64,000 nucleotides of DNA. Origin: Bacteroides fragilis (GTDB taxonomy: Bacteria; Bacillota; Clostridia; Lachnospirales; Lachnospiraceae). Positions 8,901 through 17,042 of the stretch are shown here, piece after piece. A program made the translations under genes and the position numbers. The notes beneath the pieces were generated by a model. That model saw only the letters and a program-made list of their open reading frames with translations. It was not told where the DNA came from and made no database searches. The stretch lies in NCBI GenBank assembly GCA_023664485.1, contig JAMPFK010000013.1, positions 1 through 64,000 on the forward strand, given 5' to 3'. Every line of letters starts with the position of its first letter. Positions within the stretch are counted from its first letter, which is position 1.

Positions 8901-9620
8901 ATGAGATATTACGGCGGATATTACGGGATGTATTTCGACCCCACTTACTGGCTGGTCATTATCGGTGCGGCGCTCTGTATGATAGCGCAGATCCGCGTGA
9001 GCGCTACGTTTAAAAAATATACGAAAATAAGGAGCAGGAGCGGTATGACGGGGGCGCAGGCGGCGCAGAGGATTCTGGAGCTTTCCGGTATTTACGATGT
9101 GCGGGTGGAGCATATCAGGGGAGAGCTGACAGATCATTATGACCCGTCGTCGAAGGTGCTAAGGCTTTCCGATGCCACTTACGGCTCAACTTCCGTAGCC
9201 GCGATCGGCGTTGCGGCGCACGAGTGCGGACATGCGCTTCAGCATAACAGAGGCTATGCGCCGTTACGGATCAGAACGGCGCTCGTTCCGGCGGCCAATA
9301 TCGGCACCAAACTGGGAATTCCGATTATTCTGCTGGGGGTGCTGTTCGGCATGAACCAGCTTTTTATTCAGATCGGCATCTGGGTGTTTGCGCTTGCGGT
9401 ATTGTTTCAGATCGTTACGCTGCCGGTAGAATTTAACGCGTCGGGAAGAGCGCTCAGGATGCTCGGCGATTACGGGCTGATGAGCGGCGATGAGACAAGC
9501 GGATGCCGCAAAGTGCTTGGCGCGGCGGCGCTGACTTATGTTGCGGCGGCGGCATCTTCCATATTACAGCTGTTACGGCTCATCCTTTTATTCGGGAATA
9601 ATAACAGAAGAAGAGATTGA
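8901..9620 (+). CDS. YugP-like zinc-dependent membrane peptidase
   Basis: Integral membrane metallopeptidase of the YugP/DUF zinc-peptidase family (COG2738 type), 239 aa. A Tyr/Gly-rich N-terminus leads into a first hydrophobic segment (about residues 15-31). HECGHALQ near residue 107 is the HExxH zinc-binding motif with Cys in the third position. Two or three further hydrophobic stretches follow (130-175 and the C-terminus). The physiological substrate is not known. It starts at ATG 8901 after AAAGGAG. Its stop lies 2 bp before rsmB, so the two are probably translationally linked. Confidence 0.85.
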   Translation: MRYYGGYYGMYFDPTYWLVIIGAALCMIAQIRVSATFKKYTKIRSRSGMTGAQAAQRILELSGIYDVRVEHIRGELTDHYDPSSKVLRLSDATYGSTSVAAIGVAAHECGHALQHNRGYAPLRIRTALVPAANIGTKLGIPIILLGVLFGMNQLFIQIGIWVFALAVLFQIVTLPVEFNASGRALRMLGDYGLMSGDETSGCRKVLGAAALTYVAAAASSILQLLRLILLFGNNNRRRD

Positions 9621-9622
9621 CA

Positions 9623-10978
9623 ATGAATATAAGAGAGATTATCATAGAAATCCTGCTGGAGTTGGAGAAAACGGATGGGTATATGAATCTGCTGCTGGCG
9701 GATGTGCTGGAGAAATACGATTATCTGGAGCCAGGAGAAAAGGCCTTTATCAAGCGTGTCACGCAAGGCTGCGTCGAGCGCGGGATTCAGGTCGATTATG
9801 TGCTGGACGGCATTTCCAGGGTGCCGGTAAAGAAAATGAAGCCTTTTATCCGGGCGCTTTTGCGGATGAGCGCATATCAGTTGCTTTTCATGGATGCGGT
9901 TCCCGACGCCGCGGTCTGTAATGAGGCGGTGAAACTCGCGAAGAAAAGAAGCTTCGGTTCTCTGCAGGGGTATGTCAACGGGGTATTGAGGAATCTTTCG
10001 AGACAGAAACAGTCGATTGGATATCCCGATGCGGAGAGGGAGCCGGTGAAAGCCTTTTCCGTCCTGTATTCCATGCCAGTCTGGCTGGTGGAATATTTCC
10101 TGCGCCTGTATGGACAGGAGACGACGGAAAAAATGCTGCGGGCTTTTCTGAAAAGAAGACCGGTAACGGTCCGGCTGGAAGAAGGGCTGACGGAGAAAGA
10201 GAGGGAAGCGCTGCTGGGTTCCTGGATACGGAAGGGCGTTGCGGTGAAGGGACATCCCTATCTGTCCTATGCGGTGCAGGTAGAGAAAACGGAGGGAATC
10301 AGGCATCTGCCCGGCTATGGGGAAGGGCTTTTTGCGGTACAGGATGTCAGTTCTATGCTGGCTGTGGAAGCGGCGGGGATCGAAAAAGGCCGGACGGTCC
10401 TGGATCTCTGCGCGGCGCCGGGAGGAAAATCGCTCCATGCGGCCTCTAAACTGGCGGGAACGGGAAGCGTGCTTTCTTTTGATGTTACGGAAGCAAAACT
10501 GCTGCGGATGGAAGAGAACAGGCGGCGGATGCGCCGGGAGAATATGAAAACGGCGGTCGGGGACGCGCGGAACTATCGGGAAGAGTTGTATCAGTCCGCG
10601 GATGTCGTGCTGGCGGATGTTCCCTGTTCCGGGCTCGGCGTCATCGGAAGAAAGCCGGATATCAAGTATCATGTGACGGAGCGGTCGCTTGCGGAAATTA
10701 CGGCGCTGCAGAAAGAAATCCTGCAAAATGCCGCGGCTTACGTCAAGCCGGGCGGGATTCTGCTGTATAGTACCTGTACGATCGTGCCGGAGGAAAACGA
10801 AAAGATGGTGGAATGGATTTGTAAGACGTTTCCTTTTGTGCCGGAGGGGATGCGCGCGCTCCTGCCCGAAGGGCTGCCGGAGGAATTGAGGAAGGCGGCG
10901 GATACGGGAATGATGCAGCTGCTTCCGGGAGTGCATGAAACGGACGGATTCTTTTTTGCAAGACTGCGCAGAATGTGA
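9623..10978 (+). CDS. rsmB: 16S rRNA (cytosine-967-C5)-methyltransferase
   Basis: S-adenosylmethionine-dependent m5C methyltransferase of the small ribosomal subunit. 451 aa. The NusB-like RNA-binding domain covers roughly residues 1-140. The Rossmann SAM motif DLCAAPGGKS lies near residue 261. The two m5C-methyltransferase motifs are ADVPCSGLGVIGRKPD (about 329) and STCTI (about 383), both with the conserved cysteines. ATG 9623 is preferred; a TTG at 9617 overlaps the previous stop. Confidence 0.95.
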   Translation: MNIREIIIEILLELEKTDGYMNLLLADVLEKYDYLEPGEKAFIKRVTQGCVERGIQVDYVLDGISRVPVKKMKPFIRALLRMSAYQLLFMDAVPDAAVCNEAVKLAKKRSFGSLQGYVNGVLRNLSRQKQSIGYPDAEREPVKAFSVLYSMPVWLVEYFLRLYGQETTEKMLRAFLKRRPVTVRLEEGLTEKEREALLGSWIRKGVAVKGHPYLSYAVQVEKTEGIRHLPGYGEGLFAVQDVSSMLAVEAAGIEKGRTVLDLCAAPGGKSLHAASKLAGTGSVLSFDVTEAKLLRMEENRRRMRRENMKTAVGDARNYREELYQSADVVLADVPCSGLGVIGRKPDIKYHVTERSLAEITALQKEILQNAAAYVKPGGILLYSTCTIVPEENEKMVEWICKTFPFVPEGMRALLPEGLPEELRKAADTGMMQLLPGVHETDGFFFARLRRM

Positions 10979-11031
10979 AGTATGGGAAGAAGTCCTGATC
11001 CATTCTGTAATCAGAGGAAAGGAAATCAATA

Positions 11032-12084
11032 ATGGAGATGGAAGAAAAACCGGATATCAAATCGCTTACCCTGCCGCAGCTGCAGAAGGCGTTGGAGCAG
11101 TTTTCCGAACCGTCCTACCGGGCGAAGCAGCTGTATGAGTGGATGCACCGGAAGCTGGCGGCTGATTACGGGGAGATGACAAATCTGCCAAAAGCCTTCC
11201 GGGAAAAATGCGGGGAATCTTTTACCTATACCGCGCTCAGGGCGGTGAAGGTGCAGGAATCCCGGATAGACGGCACGAAGAAATTTTTGTTTGCGCTGCC
11301 AGACGGGAATCTGGTGGAGAGCGTGTGGATGCGGTACAGGCATGGAAATTCGGTCTGTATTTCCTCGCAGGCCGGCTGCCGGATGGGCTGTAAGTTCTGT
11401 GCTTCCACGCTGAATGGATGGGAACGGAATCTGCTGCCCTCTGAAATGCTCGACCAGATTTATGCCATCACGAGGCTGACCGGAGAGCGGGTCTCCAACG
11501 TGGTCGTGATGGGGACCGGGGAGCCGCTCGACAATTATGACAATCTGCTTCGTTTTCTGACGCTGCTGACGGATGAGAACGGGCTGCATATCAGTCAGCG
11601 GAACGTTACCGTTTCCACCTGCGGCATCGTGCCCGGTATCAGAAAGCTGGCCAGGGAGCGGCTGCAGATCACGCTGGCCCTGTCGCTGCATGCGGCGACG
11701 GATGAAAAACGGCGGAGCCTGATGCCGGTAGCCAGGCGGTATCCGCTGGATGAATTGATGTATGCCTGTACATACTATTTTGAAAAGACCGGGCGGCGGA
11801 TTACGTTTGAATACAGTCTGGCGGATGGCGTGAACGATACAAAAGAGGATGCGGAGAAGCTTACGGCCCTGATAAAGCCGCTGAACTGCCACGTCAATCT
11901 GATTCCGATAAATCCGGTCAAAGAGCGGAATTTCAGGCAGTCCGACAGGCGGGCGGTGGAAGGATTTAAAAATAAACTTGAAAAAAATGGAATAAATGTT
12001 ACTATTAGAAGGGAAATGGGCAGAGATATAGACGGCGCCTGCGGGCAGCTCAGGAGAAGCCATATGATGGAGCAGGCAGAGTAA
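11032..12084 (+). CDS. rlmN: dual-specificity 23S rRNA/tRNA (adenine-C2)-methyltransferase
   Basis: Radical SAM enzyme that methylates A2503 of 23S rRNA and A37 of some tRNAs. 350 aa. The radical SAM cluster CxxxCxxC is CRMGCKFC (Cys 116, 120, 123). The methyl-carrying cysteine near the C-terminus is in DGACGQL (about residue 338). ATG 11032 follows AGAGGAAAGGA. The cfr-type resistance paralog has a related motif set, but the position in the murE-rsgA operon and overall sequence point to housekeeping rlmN. Confidence 0.95.
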   Translation: MEMEEKPDIKSLTLPQLQKALEQFSEPSYRAKQLYEWMHRKLAADYGEMTNLPKAFREKCGESFTYTALRAVKVQESRIDGTKKFLFALPDGNLVESVWMRYRHGNSVCISSQAGCRMGCKFCASTLNGWERNLLPSEMLDQIYAITRLTGERVSNVVVMGTGEPLDNYDNLLRFLTLLTDENGLHISQRNVTVSTCGIVPGIRKLARERLQITLALSLHAATDEKRRSLMPVARRYPLDELMYACTYYFEKTGRRITFEYSLADGVNDTKEDAEKLTALIKPLNCHVNLIPINPVKERNFRQSDRRAVEGFKNKLEKNGINVTIRREMGRDIDGACGQLRRSHMMEQAE

Positions 12085-12111
12085 AGGGCGCGGTCATAGG
12101 AGGAGAATGCA

Positions 12112-12849
12112 GTGCTGAGGTCCTATGCAGTTACAGATATTGGACATAGAAGACAAATCAATCAGGATTTTGTTTACCTTTCGGAAACTCCCGTTGGAAA
12201 TCTTCCGAACCTTTTTATGGTTGCGGACGGTATGGGCGGACATAATGCGGGAGAATTTGCTTCCCGGTATGCGGTGGAAACGATCGTGGAGGAAGTGAAG
12301 GCTTCCTTTGAGAAGAATCCGACGATCATTCTGGGAAAAGCGATCGGTAAGGCCAACGCCTATATCAGAAAAAAGGCGGGCGAAGACAGGGCGCTTATGG
12401 GTATGGGTACGACGATCGTTATCGCGACCTGTATCGGCAGGTACCTGGAAGTGGCGAATGTAGGAGACAGCAGACTCTATCTTATCAACGACAGGATAGA
12501 GCAGGTTACGATAGATCATTCTCTTGTGGAAGAGATGATTCAGCGGGGCGGCATTGACAGAAGGTCGGCAAGGAACCATCCGGATAAGAATATTATTACA
12601 AGAGCGCTCGGCGCAAGGAACACGGTCGAGGCGGACTTTTTCAATCTGGAACTGGAGACCGGCGATATTGTGCTGCTCTGCTCAGACGGTCTGACGAATA
12701 TGGTGGAGGATGAAGACATACGGAAGATTTTAAAGAGTGGGGGAAGTCTGAAAGAAAGAGCGGAAACACTGGTCGGGATGGCCAATGAGAACGGCGGCAA
12801 GGATAATATTTCCGTGGTCATTATTGAACCGTCGGCGGATGAGATGTAG
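12112..12849 (+). CDS. stp: PP2C-family serine/threonine phosphatase (Stp/PrpC)
   Basis: Metal-dependent protein phosphatase that reverses phosphorylation by the neighbouring PASTA kinase. 245 aa with the usual PP2C motifs: ADGMGGHNAGE (about residue 38), GDSRLYL, CSDGLTN and GGKDNIS. GTG 12112 follows AGGAGG with 8-bp spacing; the nearby ATG at 12107 is out of frame. The kinase gene begins 68 bp downstream, separated by two small hairpins. Confidence 0.94.
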   Translation: MLRSYAVTDIGHRRQINQDFVYLSETPVGNLPNLFMVADGMGGHNAGEFASRYAVETIVEEVKASFEKNPTIILGKAIGKANAYIRKKAGEDRALMGMGTTIVIATCIGRYLEVANVGDSRLYLINDRIEQVTIDHSLVEEMIQRGGIDRRSARNHPDKNIITRALGARNTVEADFFNLELETGDIVLLCSDGLTNMVEDEDIRKILKSGGSLKERAETLVGMANENGGKDNISVVIIEPSADEM

Positions 12850-12851
12850 AT

Positions 12852-12878
12852 GTTGAATAAAAAGCGTATTCAACTTTT
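12852..12878 (+). terminator. hairpin between stp and prkC (possible attenuator)
   Basis: GTTGAATA-AAAAGCG-TATTCAAC followed by TTTT is an 8-bp perfect stem with a short T run. A second hairpin, GCGCGT-CGCA-ACGCGC, lies at 12888-12903 just ahead of the prkC ribosome site. Partial termination between phosphatase and kinase is plausible; strength cannot be judged by eye. Confidence 0.45.
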
Positions 12879-12917
12879 GAATTTAATGCGCGTCGCAACG
12901 CGCGGATAGGTGTAAAT

Positions 12918-15119
12918 ATGATTAAAATTGGAATGATAATCGGCGACCGGTACGAGATTCTGGAAAAGATCGGTACCGGCGGAATGTCGGATGTATATAA
13001 AGCAAAAGATCATAAACTGAACCGTTTTGTGGCGGTCAAGGTGTTGAAACAGGAATTCAGCGAAAATGAAAATTTCGTTTCCAAGTTCCGCATCGAGGCG
13101 CAGGCCGCCGCAGGCCTGATGCACCCGAATATCGTCAACGTTTATGACGTCGGGGAGGAAGGCGGCATCTATTATATCGTAATGGAGCTGGTAGAGGGCA
13201 TTACGCTGAAAAAATATATCGAAAAAAAGGCAAGGCTTTCCGCCAAAGAGGCTATCAGCATTGCCATCCAGGTTTCCATGGGAATCGAATCGGCACATAA
13301 CAATCATATTATCCATCGGGATATCAAGCCTCAGAATATTATTATCTCCAAAGAAGGCAAGGTTAAAGTGACAGATTTTGGTATTGCGAAAGCGGCGACC
13401 AGCAATACCATTACGTCGAACGTCATGGGTTCGGTGCATTATACGTCGCCGGAACAGGCGAGAGGCGGCTACAGCGATGAAAAGAGCGATATATATTCGC
13501 TCGGCGTCACCATGTTCGAGATGCTGACGGGCCGTGTCCCTTTTAACGGGGAAACGACGGTGGCGATTGCCATCAAACATATTCAGGAAGAGCTTCCTTC
13601 GCCGAGAGAGTTCGTGGCGGAAATTCCGATCAGCGTCGAGCAGATCGTATGCAAATGCTGTCAGAAGAGCCCCGACAGGCGGTATCAGTCCATGGGCGAG
13701 CTGATCGTCGATTTGAAACAGTCGCTGATGAACCCGGATGAAGATTTTGTCAAGGTCGTGGATCCCGACGAGGAAGCATCGACCAGAATGATTACCGACA
13801 AAGATATGGTGCAGATCAAGCGTCAGTCCGACAGAAGGGATTCCATGGACGAGGCGATGCACCTGAGGAAAAATGAAGATTATTACCGGGATGACCGCTA
13901 TGATGATGACGAAGAGGACGACGAGGATTATTACCGGAATGGCCGTTATGACGACGAGGAAGAGGATGATGAGGACGACGAAGACATCGATGACGAATAT
14001 TATGAAGAGTATGATGACGATGACGACGATGATTACGACCCCAAAATGGAGCGGATCACGACGATTCTTGCCGTCGTTGCCGCGCTTTTGATCGGCGGTA
14101 TCGTTGTTTTCATCGTAGGCCGTACGCTGGGCGTCCTTCCTTTTGAAAAGGCGGAGGCCGGAGAAGAACAGGAACAGGAGGAAGAACCGGAGCAGGTGGA
14201 GATGGCTGCGGTAGAGGGTAAGACGCTGGATGAGGCGAAGCGCGCACTGATTGAAATCGGCTTAACGCCCGAAATTGAATATGAAGTGACGGATGCCTAT
14301 GAGGCGGGGACGATTATCCGGGCGAGTGTGAAAGCCGGGACGATGACGGATAAGAACACCAATGTCATTTTAACGGTGGCGGAAGCGAACGAACTGATCA
14401 CTGTGCCCGATGTGCACAGCAAGACGCAGGCGGAAGCGACTTCTATACTGGAAAAGGCGGGATTTATCGTCAATGCAACGGAGAGCTATGACGCCAATGT
14501 GCGGAGCGGCAACGTTATTTCCCAGTCGCCCGGAGCGGGCGACGGTGCGCCGTCCGGTTCTTCCGTTACCATCTGGGTGAGCCAGGGGGCGGAAAGCACG
14601 AAAGTACGGGTGCCAAATGTGACCGGTCTGGAAGAGATGGACGGCGTAGCGTTGCTGACGGAAAGCAATCTGAGCGTTGGTACGATTACGCAGGTCAATA
14701 ACGAAGATGCGGCTTTAACGGATAAGATCTGTTATCAAAGCTATTCTGAGGGTTCCTGGGTGGACAGCGGAACAATTATCGACCTGAAAGTCAGCATCGG
14801 GCCGACGGCTGTTACCTACAAATTTGTCGATGATATTACGGCGCCGACGGAAGACGGCGAGTACCATGATGGTCTGCCCGTTACCGTTATCGTCACGGCA
14901 GCGGACGGCACACAGCTGTTAAATACACAGACGACGACGTTCCCGCTGGCAGTGAATTATACGGGCATTCAGGCGGAGACCGGCGTGATTCAGTTCATTT
15001 TTACGGTTACCACGAACCCTGTGACGACTACCGATCCCAATACGGGCGAGACGGTCATTGTTGACGGGACTTCGACAGAAAAAACGGTGACGAGAGGCGT
15101 CACATTCGTTGCAGAGTGA
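12918..15119 (+). CDS. prkC: PASTA-domain serine/threonine protein kinase (PrkC type)
   Basis: Membrane receptor kinase that senses muropeptides or lipid II and adjusts wall synthesis, division and spore germination in Firmicutes. 733 aa. The cytoplasmic kinase domain (about 12-275) has GTGGMSDVY, HRDIKPQN (about 133) and DFG (153). A strongly acidic juxtamembrane stretch (about 318-374) contains two imperfect copies of an EDYYR-RYDD unit and a run of seven Asp. One TM helix spans about 380-402. Three extracellular PASTA repeats cover about 430-640, followed by a further beta-rich domain. The acidic linker is unusually long and is probably disordered. It pairs with stp, and rsgA follows 6 bp later. 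Confidence 0.96.
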   Translation: MIKIGMIIGDRYEILEKIGTGGMSDVYKAKDHKLNRFVAVKVLKQEFSENENFVSKFRIEAQAAAGLMHPNIVNVYDVGEEGGIYYIVMELVEGITLKKYIEKKARLSAKEAISIAIQVSMGIESAHNNHIIHRDIKPQNIIISKEGKVKVTDFGIAKAATSNTITSNVMGSVHYTSPEQARGGYSDEKSDIYSLGVTMFEMLTGRVPFNGETTVAIAIKHIQEELPSPREFVAEIPISVEQIVCKCCQKSPDRRYQSMGELIVDLKQSLMNPDEDFVKVVDPDEEASTRMITDKDMVQIKRQSDRRDSMDEAMHLRKNEDYYRDDRYDDDEEDDEDYYRNGRYDDEEEDDEDDEDIDDEYYEEYDDDDDDDYDPKMERITTILAVVAALLIGGIVVFIVGRTLGVLPFEKAEAGEEQEQEEEPEQVEMAAVEGKTLDEAKRALIEIGLTPEIEYEVTDAYEAGTIIRASVKAGTMTDKNTNVILTVAEANELITVPDVHSKTQAEATSILEKAGFIVNATESYDANVRSGNVISQSPGAGDGAPSGSSVTIWVSQGAESTKVRVPNVTGLEEMDGVALLTESNLSVGTITQVNNEDAALTDKICYQSYSEGSWVDSGTIIDLKVSIGPTAVTYKFVDDITAPTEDGEYHDGLPVTVIVTAADGTQLLNTQTTTFPLAVNYTGIQAETGVIQFIFTVTTNPVTTTDPNTGETVIVDGTSTEKTVTRGVTFVAE

Positions 15120-15125
15120 GAGTAA

Positions 15126-16004
15126 ATGACAGGAAAGATCGTTAAAGGGATTGCGGGATTTTATTATGTGCATATAGAGGATCAAGGCGTTTATGAGTGT
15201 AAGGCCAGAGGGATTTTCCGAAATCAGCACAGGAAGCCGCTCATAGGGGACAATGTTTCGGTCGTGATATTGGACGAACAGGAAAAAGAAGGAAATATCA
15301 CGGAAATTCTGCCGCGGAGGAACGAGCTGCTGCGTCCGGCGGTGGCCAATATCGATCAGGCGCTCGTGATTTTTGCAATCGTAAAGCCGAATCCGGATTT
15401 TAAACTGCTGGACAGGTTCCTGATTCGGATGGAGCAGCAGAAGCTGAAGAGCATTATCTGCTTCAACAAACAGGATATCGCTTCTGAGGAAGAAAAAGAA
15501 GCGGTTTGCAGGGCCTACGGAATGTGCGGTTACCGGACGCTGTTCATCAGCGCGCACCGGGAAGAAGGGCTGGGAGAGCTGCGGGAACTGCTTGCAGGCA
15601 GAACGACGGCTTTGGCCGGGCCAAGCGGTGTCGGCAAATCGACGCTCATCAATGCGCTTGCGCCGGAGGCCGGCATGGAGACCGGAAGCATCAGCCGGAA
15701 GATCGAGCGGGGGCGGCACACAACACGGCATTCCGAAATCATTGCCCTCGGCGGGGAGACTTATCTGATGGATACGCCGGGATTTACTTCCCTGCATATT
15801 TCGGAAATCATGAAGGAAGAGCTGAGCGGTTATTACCCGGAATTTGGGCTGTATGAGCCATCCTGCCGGTTCGGCGGCTGCGCCCATATCAGTGAACCGG
15901 ACTGCGGCGTAAAAATGGCGGTCGGGCAGGAGAAGATCAGCCGGGTGCGCTATGAAAATTATAAGGCGTTGTACCAGGAGCTGAAGGAGATCAGGAGGTA
16001 TTAG
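15126..16004 (+). CDS. rsgA: ribosome small-subunit GTPase RsgA
   Basis: Circularly permuted GTPase that acts in late 30S assembly. 292 aa. An N-terminal OB fold is followed by the permuted GTPase core: FNKQD (G4) comes before G1 GPSGVGKST (about residue 165) and DTPGFTS (G3). The C-terminal zinc site CRFGGCAH...C lies near residue 246-260. ATG 15126 is 6 bp after the prkC stop. In related Clostridia rpe and thiN usually follow; here the operon ends in mobile-element debris. Confidence 0.95.
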   Translation: MTGKIVKGIAGFYYVHIEDQGVYECKARGIFRNQHRKPLIGDNVSVVILDEQEKEGNITEILPRRNELLRPAVANIDQALVIFAIVKPNPDFKLLDRFLIRMEQQKLKSIICFNKQDIASEEEKEAVCRAYGMCGYRTLFISAHREEGLGELRELLAGRTTALAGPSGVGKSTLINALAPEAGMETGSISRKIERGRHTTRHSEIIALGGETYLMDTPGFTSLHISEIMKEELSGYYPEFGLYEPSCRFGGCAHISEPDCGVKMAVGQEKISRVRYENYKALYQELKEIRRY

Positions 16005-16020
16005 GCCACACGGCGGAAGG

Positions 16021-16152
16021 ATGAAAATCCTGAAAGAGATCGATATTTCTATTCTTATACAGCCAGATGATATTATGGAATATATAGAGGGTATACCGGA
16101 AGTTTTGGAGATAACGAAAAGCAAAAGCAAATTAATTAAAAGAGCCACTTGA
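16021..16152 (+). CDS. small ORF of unknown function after rsgA
   Basis: A 43-codon ORF begins at ATG 16021 behind GCGGAAGG and reads MKILKEIDISILIQPDD before ending TKSKSKLIKRAT at TGA 16150-16152. It does not resemble ribulose-phosphate epimerase, which is the expected neighbour. Its base composition is AT-richer than rsgA and its stop lies inside an inverted repeat. It may be the fragment of a gene cut by the mobile element next to it, or a chance ORF. Confidence 0.3.
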   Translation: MKILKEIDISILIQPDDIMEYIEGIPEVLEITKSKSKLIKRAT

Positions 16153-16168
16153 AAATCAAGCAGCTCTC
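16138..16168 (-). terminator. terminator-like hairpin reading on the - strand
   Basis: On the - strand, AGAGCTGCTTGA-TTT-TCAAGTGGCTCT forms two 5-bp helices around a small internal loop and is followed by TTTTAATTAATTT. It would end transcription coming from the element side towards rsgA. Confidence 0.5.
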
Positions 16169-16240
16169 ATGTCTAATTTACTTAGATGTGATCGGAATTG
16201 AAATCTCCGATTGCCCTCAGTGGTAAAAACTTAGAATAAG

Positions 16241-16285
16241 AATAAGCATCCTCACTTTTGGACGGGTAGGGATGCTTATTTCTTT
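16241..16285 (+). terminator. terminator within the element scar
   Basis: AATAAGCATCC pairs with GGGATGCTTATT across a 17-base loop, followed by TCTTTTT. It is a good intrinsic terminator on the + strand. Confidence 0.75.
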
Positions 16286-16335
16286 TTATGATTGTCTATG
16301 TAAGACAGAGCCGCAAACAACACAAGTAATAATTT

Positions 16336-16458
16336 TTGTACCATATTCCGATAATAAGAAATGGTAAAAAGAAAATAATTTATGCAGTACATATCGAAAA
16401 ATATAGAGAGTTAATAAGAGATTTAAGACGAAAATTCAATTTGAATATTCCAAAATGA
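16336..16458 (+). CDS. small basic ORF remnant upstream of the integrase
   Basis: A 40-residue open frame from TTG 16336 to TGA 16456-16458 is rich in Lys, Arg and Ile (for example RNGKKKIIYAVHIEKYRE). It has no convincing ribosome site. Its place just before an integrase is where excisionase-like genes often sit, but no family match is visible. It is best read as a decayed fragment. Confidence 0.2.
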   Translation: MYHIPIIRNGKKKIIYAVHIEKYRELIRDLRRKFNLNIPK

Positions 16459-16467
16459 TAGATGATA

Positions 16468-16476
16468 TGGTATAAT
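16468..16476 (+). promoter_or_regulatory. extended -10 promoter of the integrase remnant
   Basis: TGGTATAAT gives an extended -10 (TG plus TATAAT at 16471-16476). No good -35 lies 17 bp upstream. The integrase start codon is 55 bp downstream. Confidence 0.45.
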
Positions 16477-16530
16477 ACTACCTTATATCAAACTCTTTTT
16501 GTTAAGAACTAACAGAAAGGAGTTGATTTT

Positions 16531-16966
16531 ATGGGTAAAGACTTGAAAGGCAAAGAACCTGGAGGCGGTATCTGTCAAAGAAAGGATGGTTTTGCACAGC
16601 CCGATTTGTGAGTAAGAGAACCGGAAAGTCGGTTCAAAAATATCTTCCTATAGTTAAAGACATTAGAAATTGCAGGAGTGCCGTAAGTGGTATGCGGATG
16701 CAAAATTTGAAGATGAACATGGTGGAATCGAGGCGTCCGGGGATATGGCGGTAACAGCATGGGTCAATTACTGGATTGAAAACATAAAAGGCGGCAGCAT
16801 AAGACCTGATACAATCAGAAATTATAAAAAACGGTTTGAACATAATATAAAGAAGTGTATCGGTAATATGATATTGCGATTCTGAAAAGGCAGAAAGAGA
16901 AGCTGACAGGAGGATGAGAAGTTCAAAGAGGCAGAAAGAATCGAAAGTGCCTTAAAAATTGTGTAG
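16531..16966 (+). pseudogene. degenerate tyrosine integrase of an ICE (Tn916-like group)
   Basis: A good ribosome site (AAAGGAG, 16516-16522) and ATG 16531 begin MGKDLKGKEPGGGICQRKDG, the AP2-like arm-binding N-terminus seen in integrases of conjugative transposons. The frame breaks at about 16593; the continuation ARFVSKRTGKSVQKYLP is read in another frame. After a second shift near 16665, QECRKWYADAKFEDEHGG and the core-binding segment follow to about 16870. The catalytic domain with its R-H-R-Y residues is absent: the sequence jumps to a short C-terminal-like piece (EKFKEAERIESALKIV, ending at TAG 16964-16966). The protein cannot be active. Confidence 0.85.
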
Positions 16967-17042
16967 CAGATTGTGTAGTAAAAATATGGAGAAAGGCGGA
17001 AACCCTTGAAAAGTAAGGTTTTCTGGATAGGTATGATAAATT

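Larger units (their letters stand above)
16153..17040 (+). mobile_element. scar of an integrative element between rsgA and ychF
   Basis: About 0.9 kb of AT-richer DNA with no intact gene. It holds, in order, a hairpin (16191-16211), a terminator (16241-16285), a 40-codon ORF remnant, a promoter, and a tyrosine integrase gene broken by frameshifts and an internal deletion. A direct repeat ATTGTGTAG occurs at 16958-16966 and 16970-16978 at the integrase end. GGAAACCCT-TGAAAAGTA-AGGTTTTC near 17000-17026 forms a partial inverted repeat just ahead of ychF. No clean pair of attachment sites was found, so the element limits are approximate. Confidence 0.7.

Noticed and set aside
9536..11029. 497-codon open frame on the - strand
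   Set aside because: It lies wholly opposite rsmB, whose motifs are complete, and encodes an Arg/His/Phe-rich sequence typical of an antisense shadow.
11032..12084. cfr-type rRNA methyltransferase (resistance gene)
   Set aside because: Position in the murE-rsgA housekeeping operon and overall motif spacing fit rlmN.
16670..16885. Stand-alone 71-codon gene
   Set aside because: Its product is the core-binding part of the broken integrase, not an independent protein.
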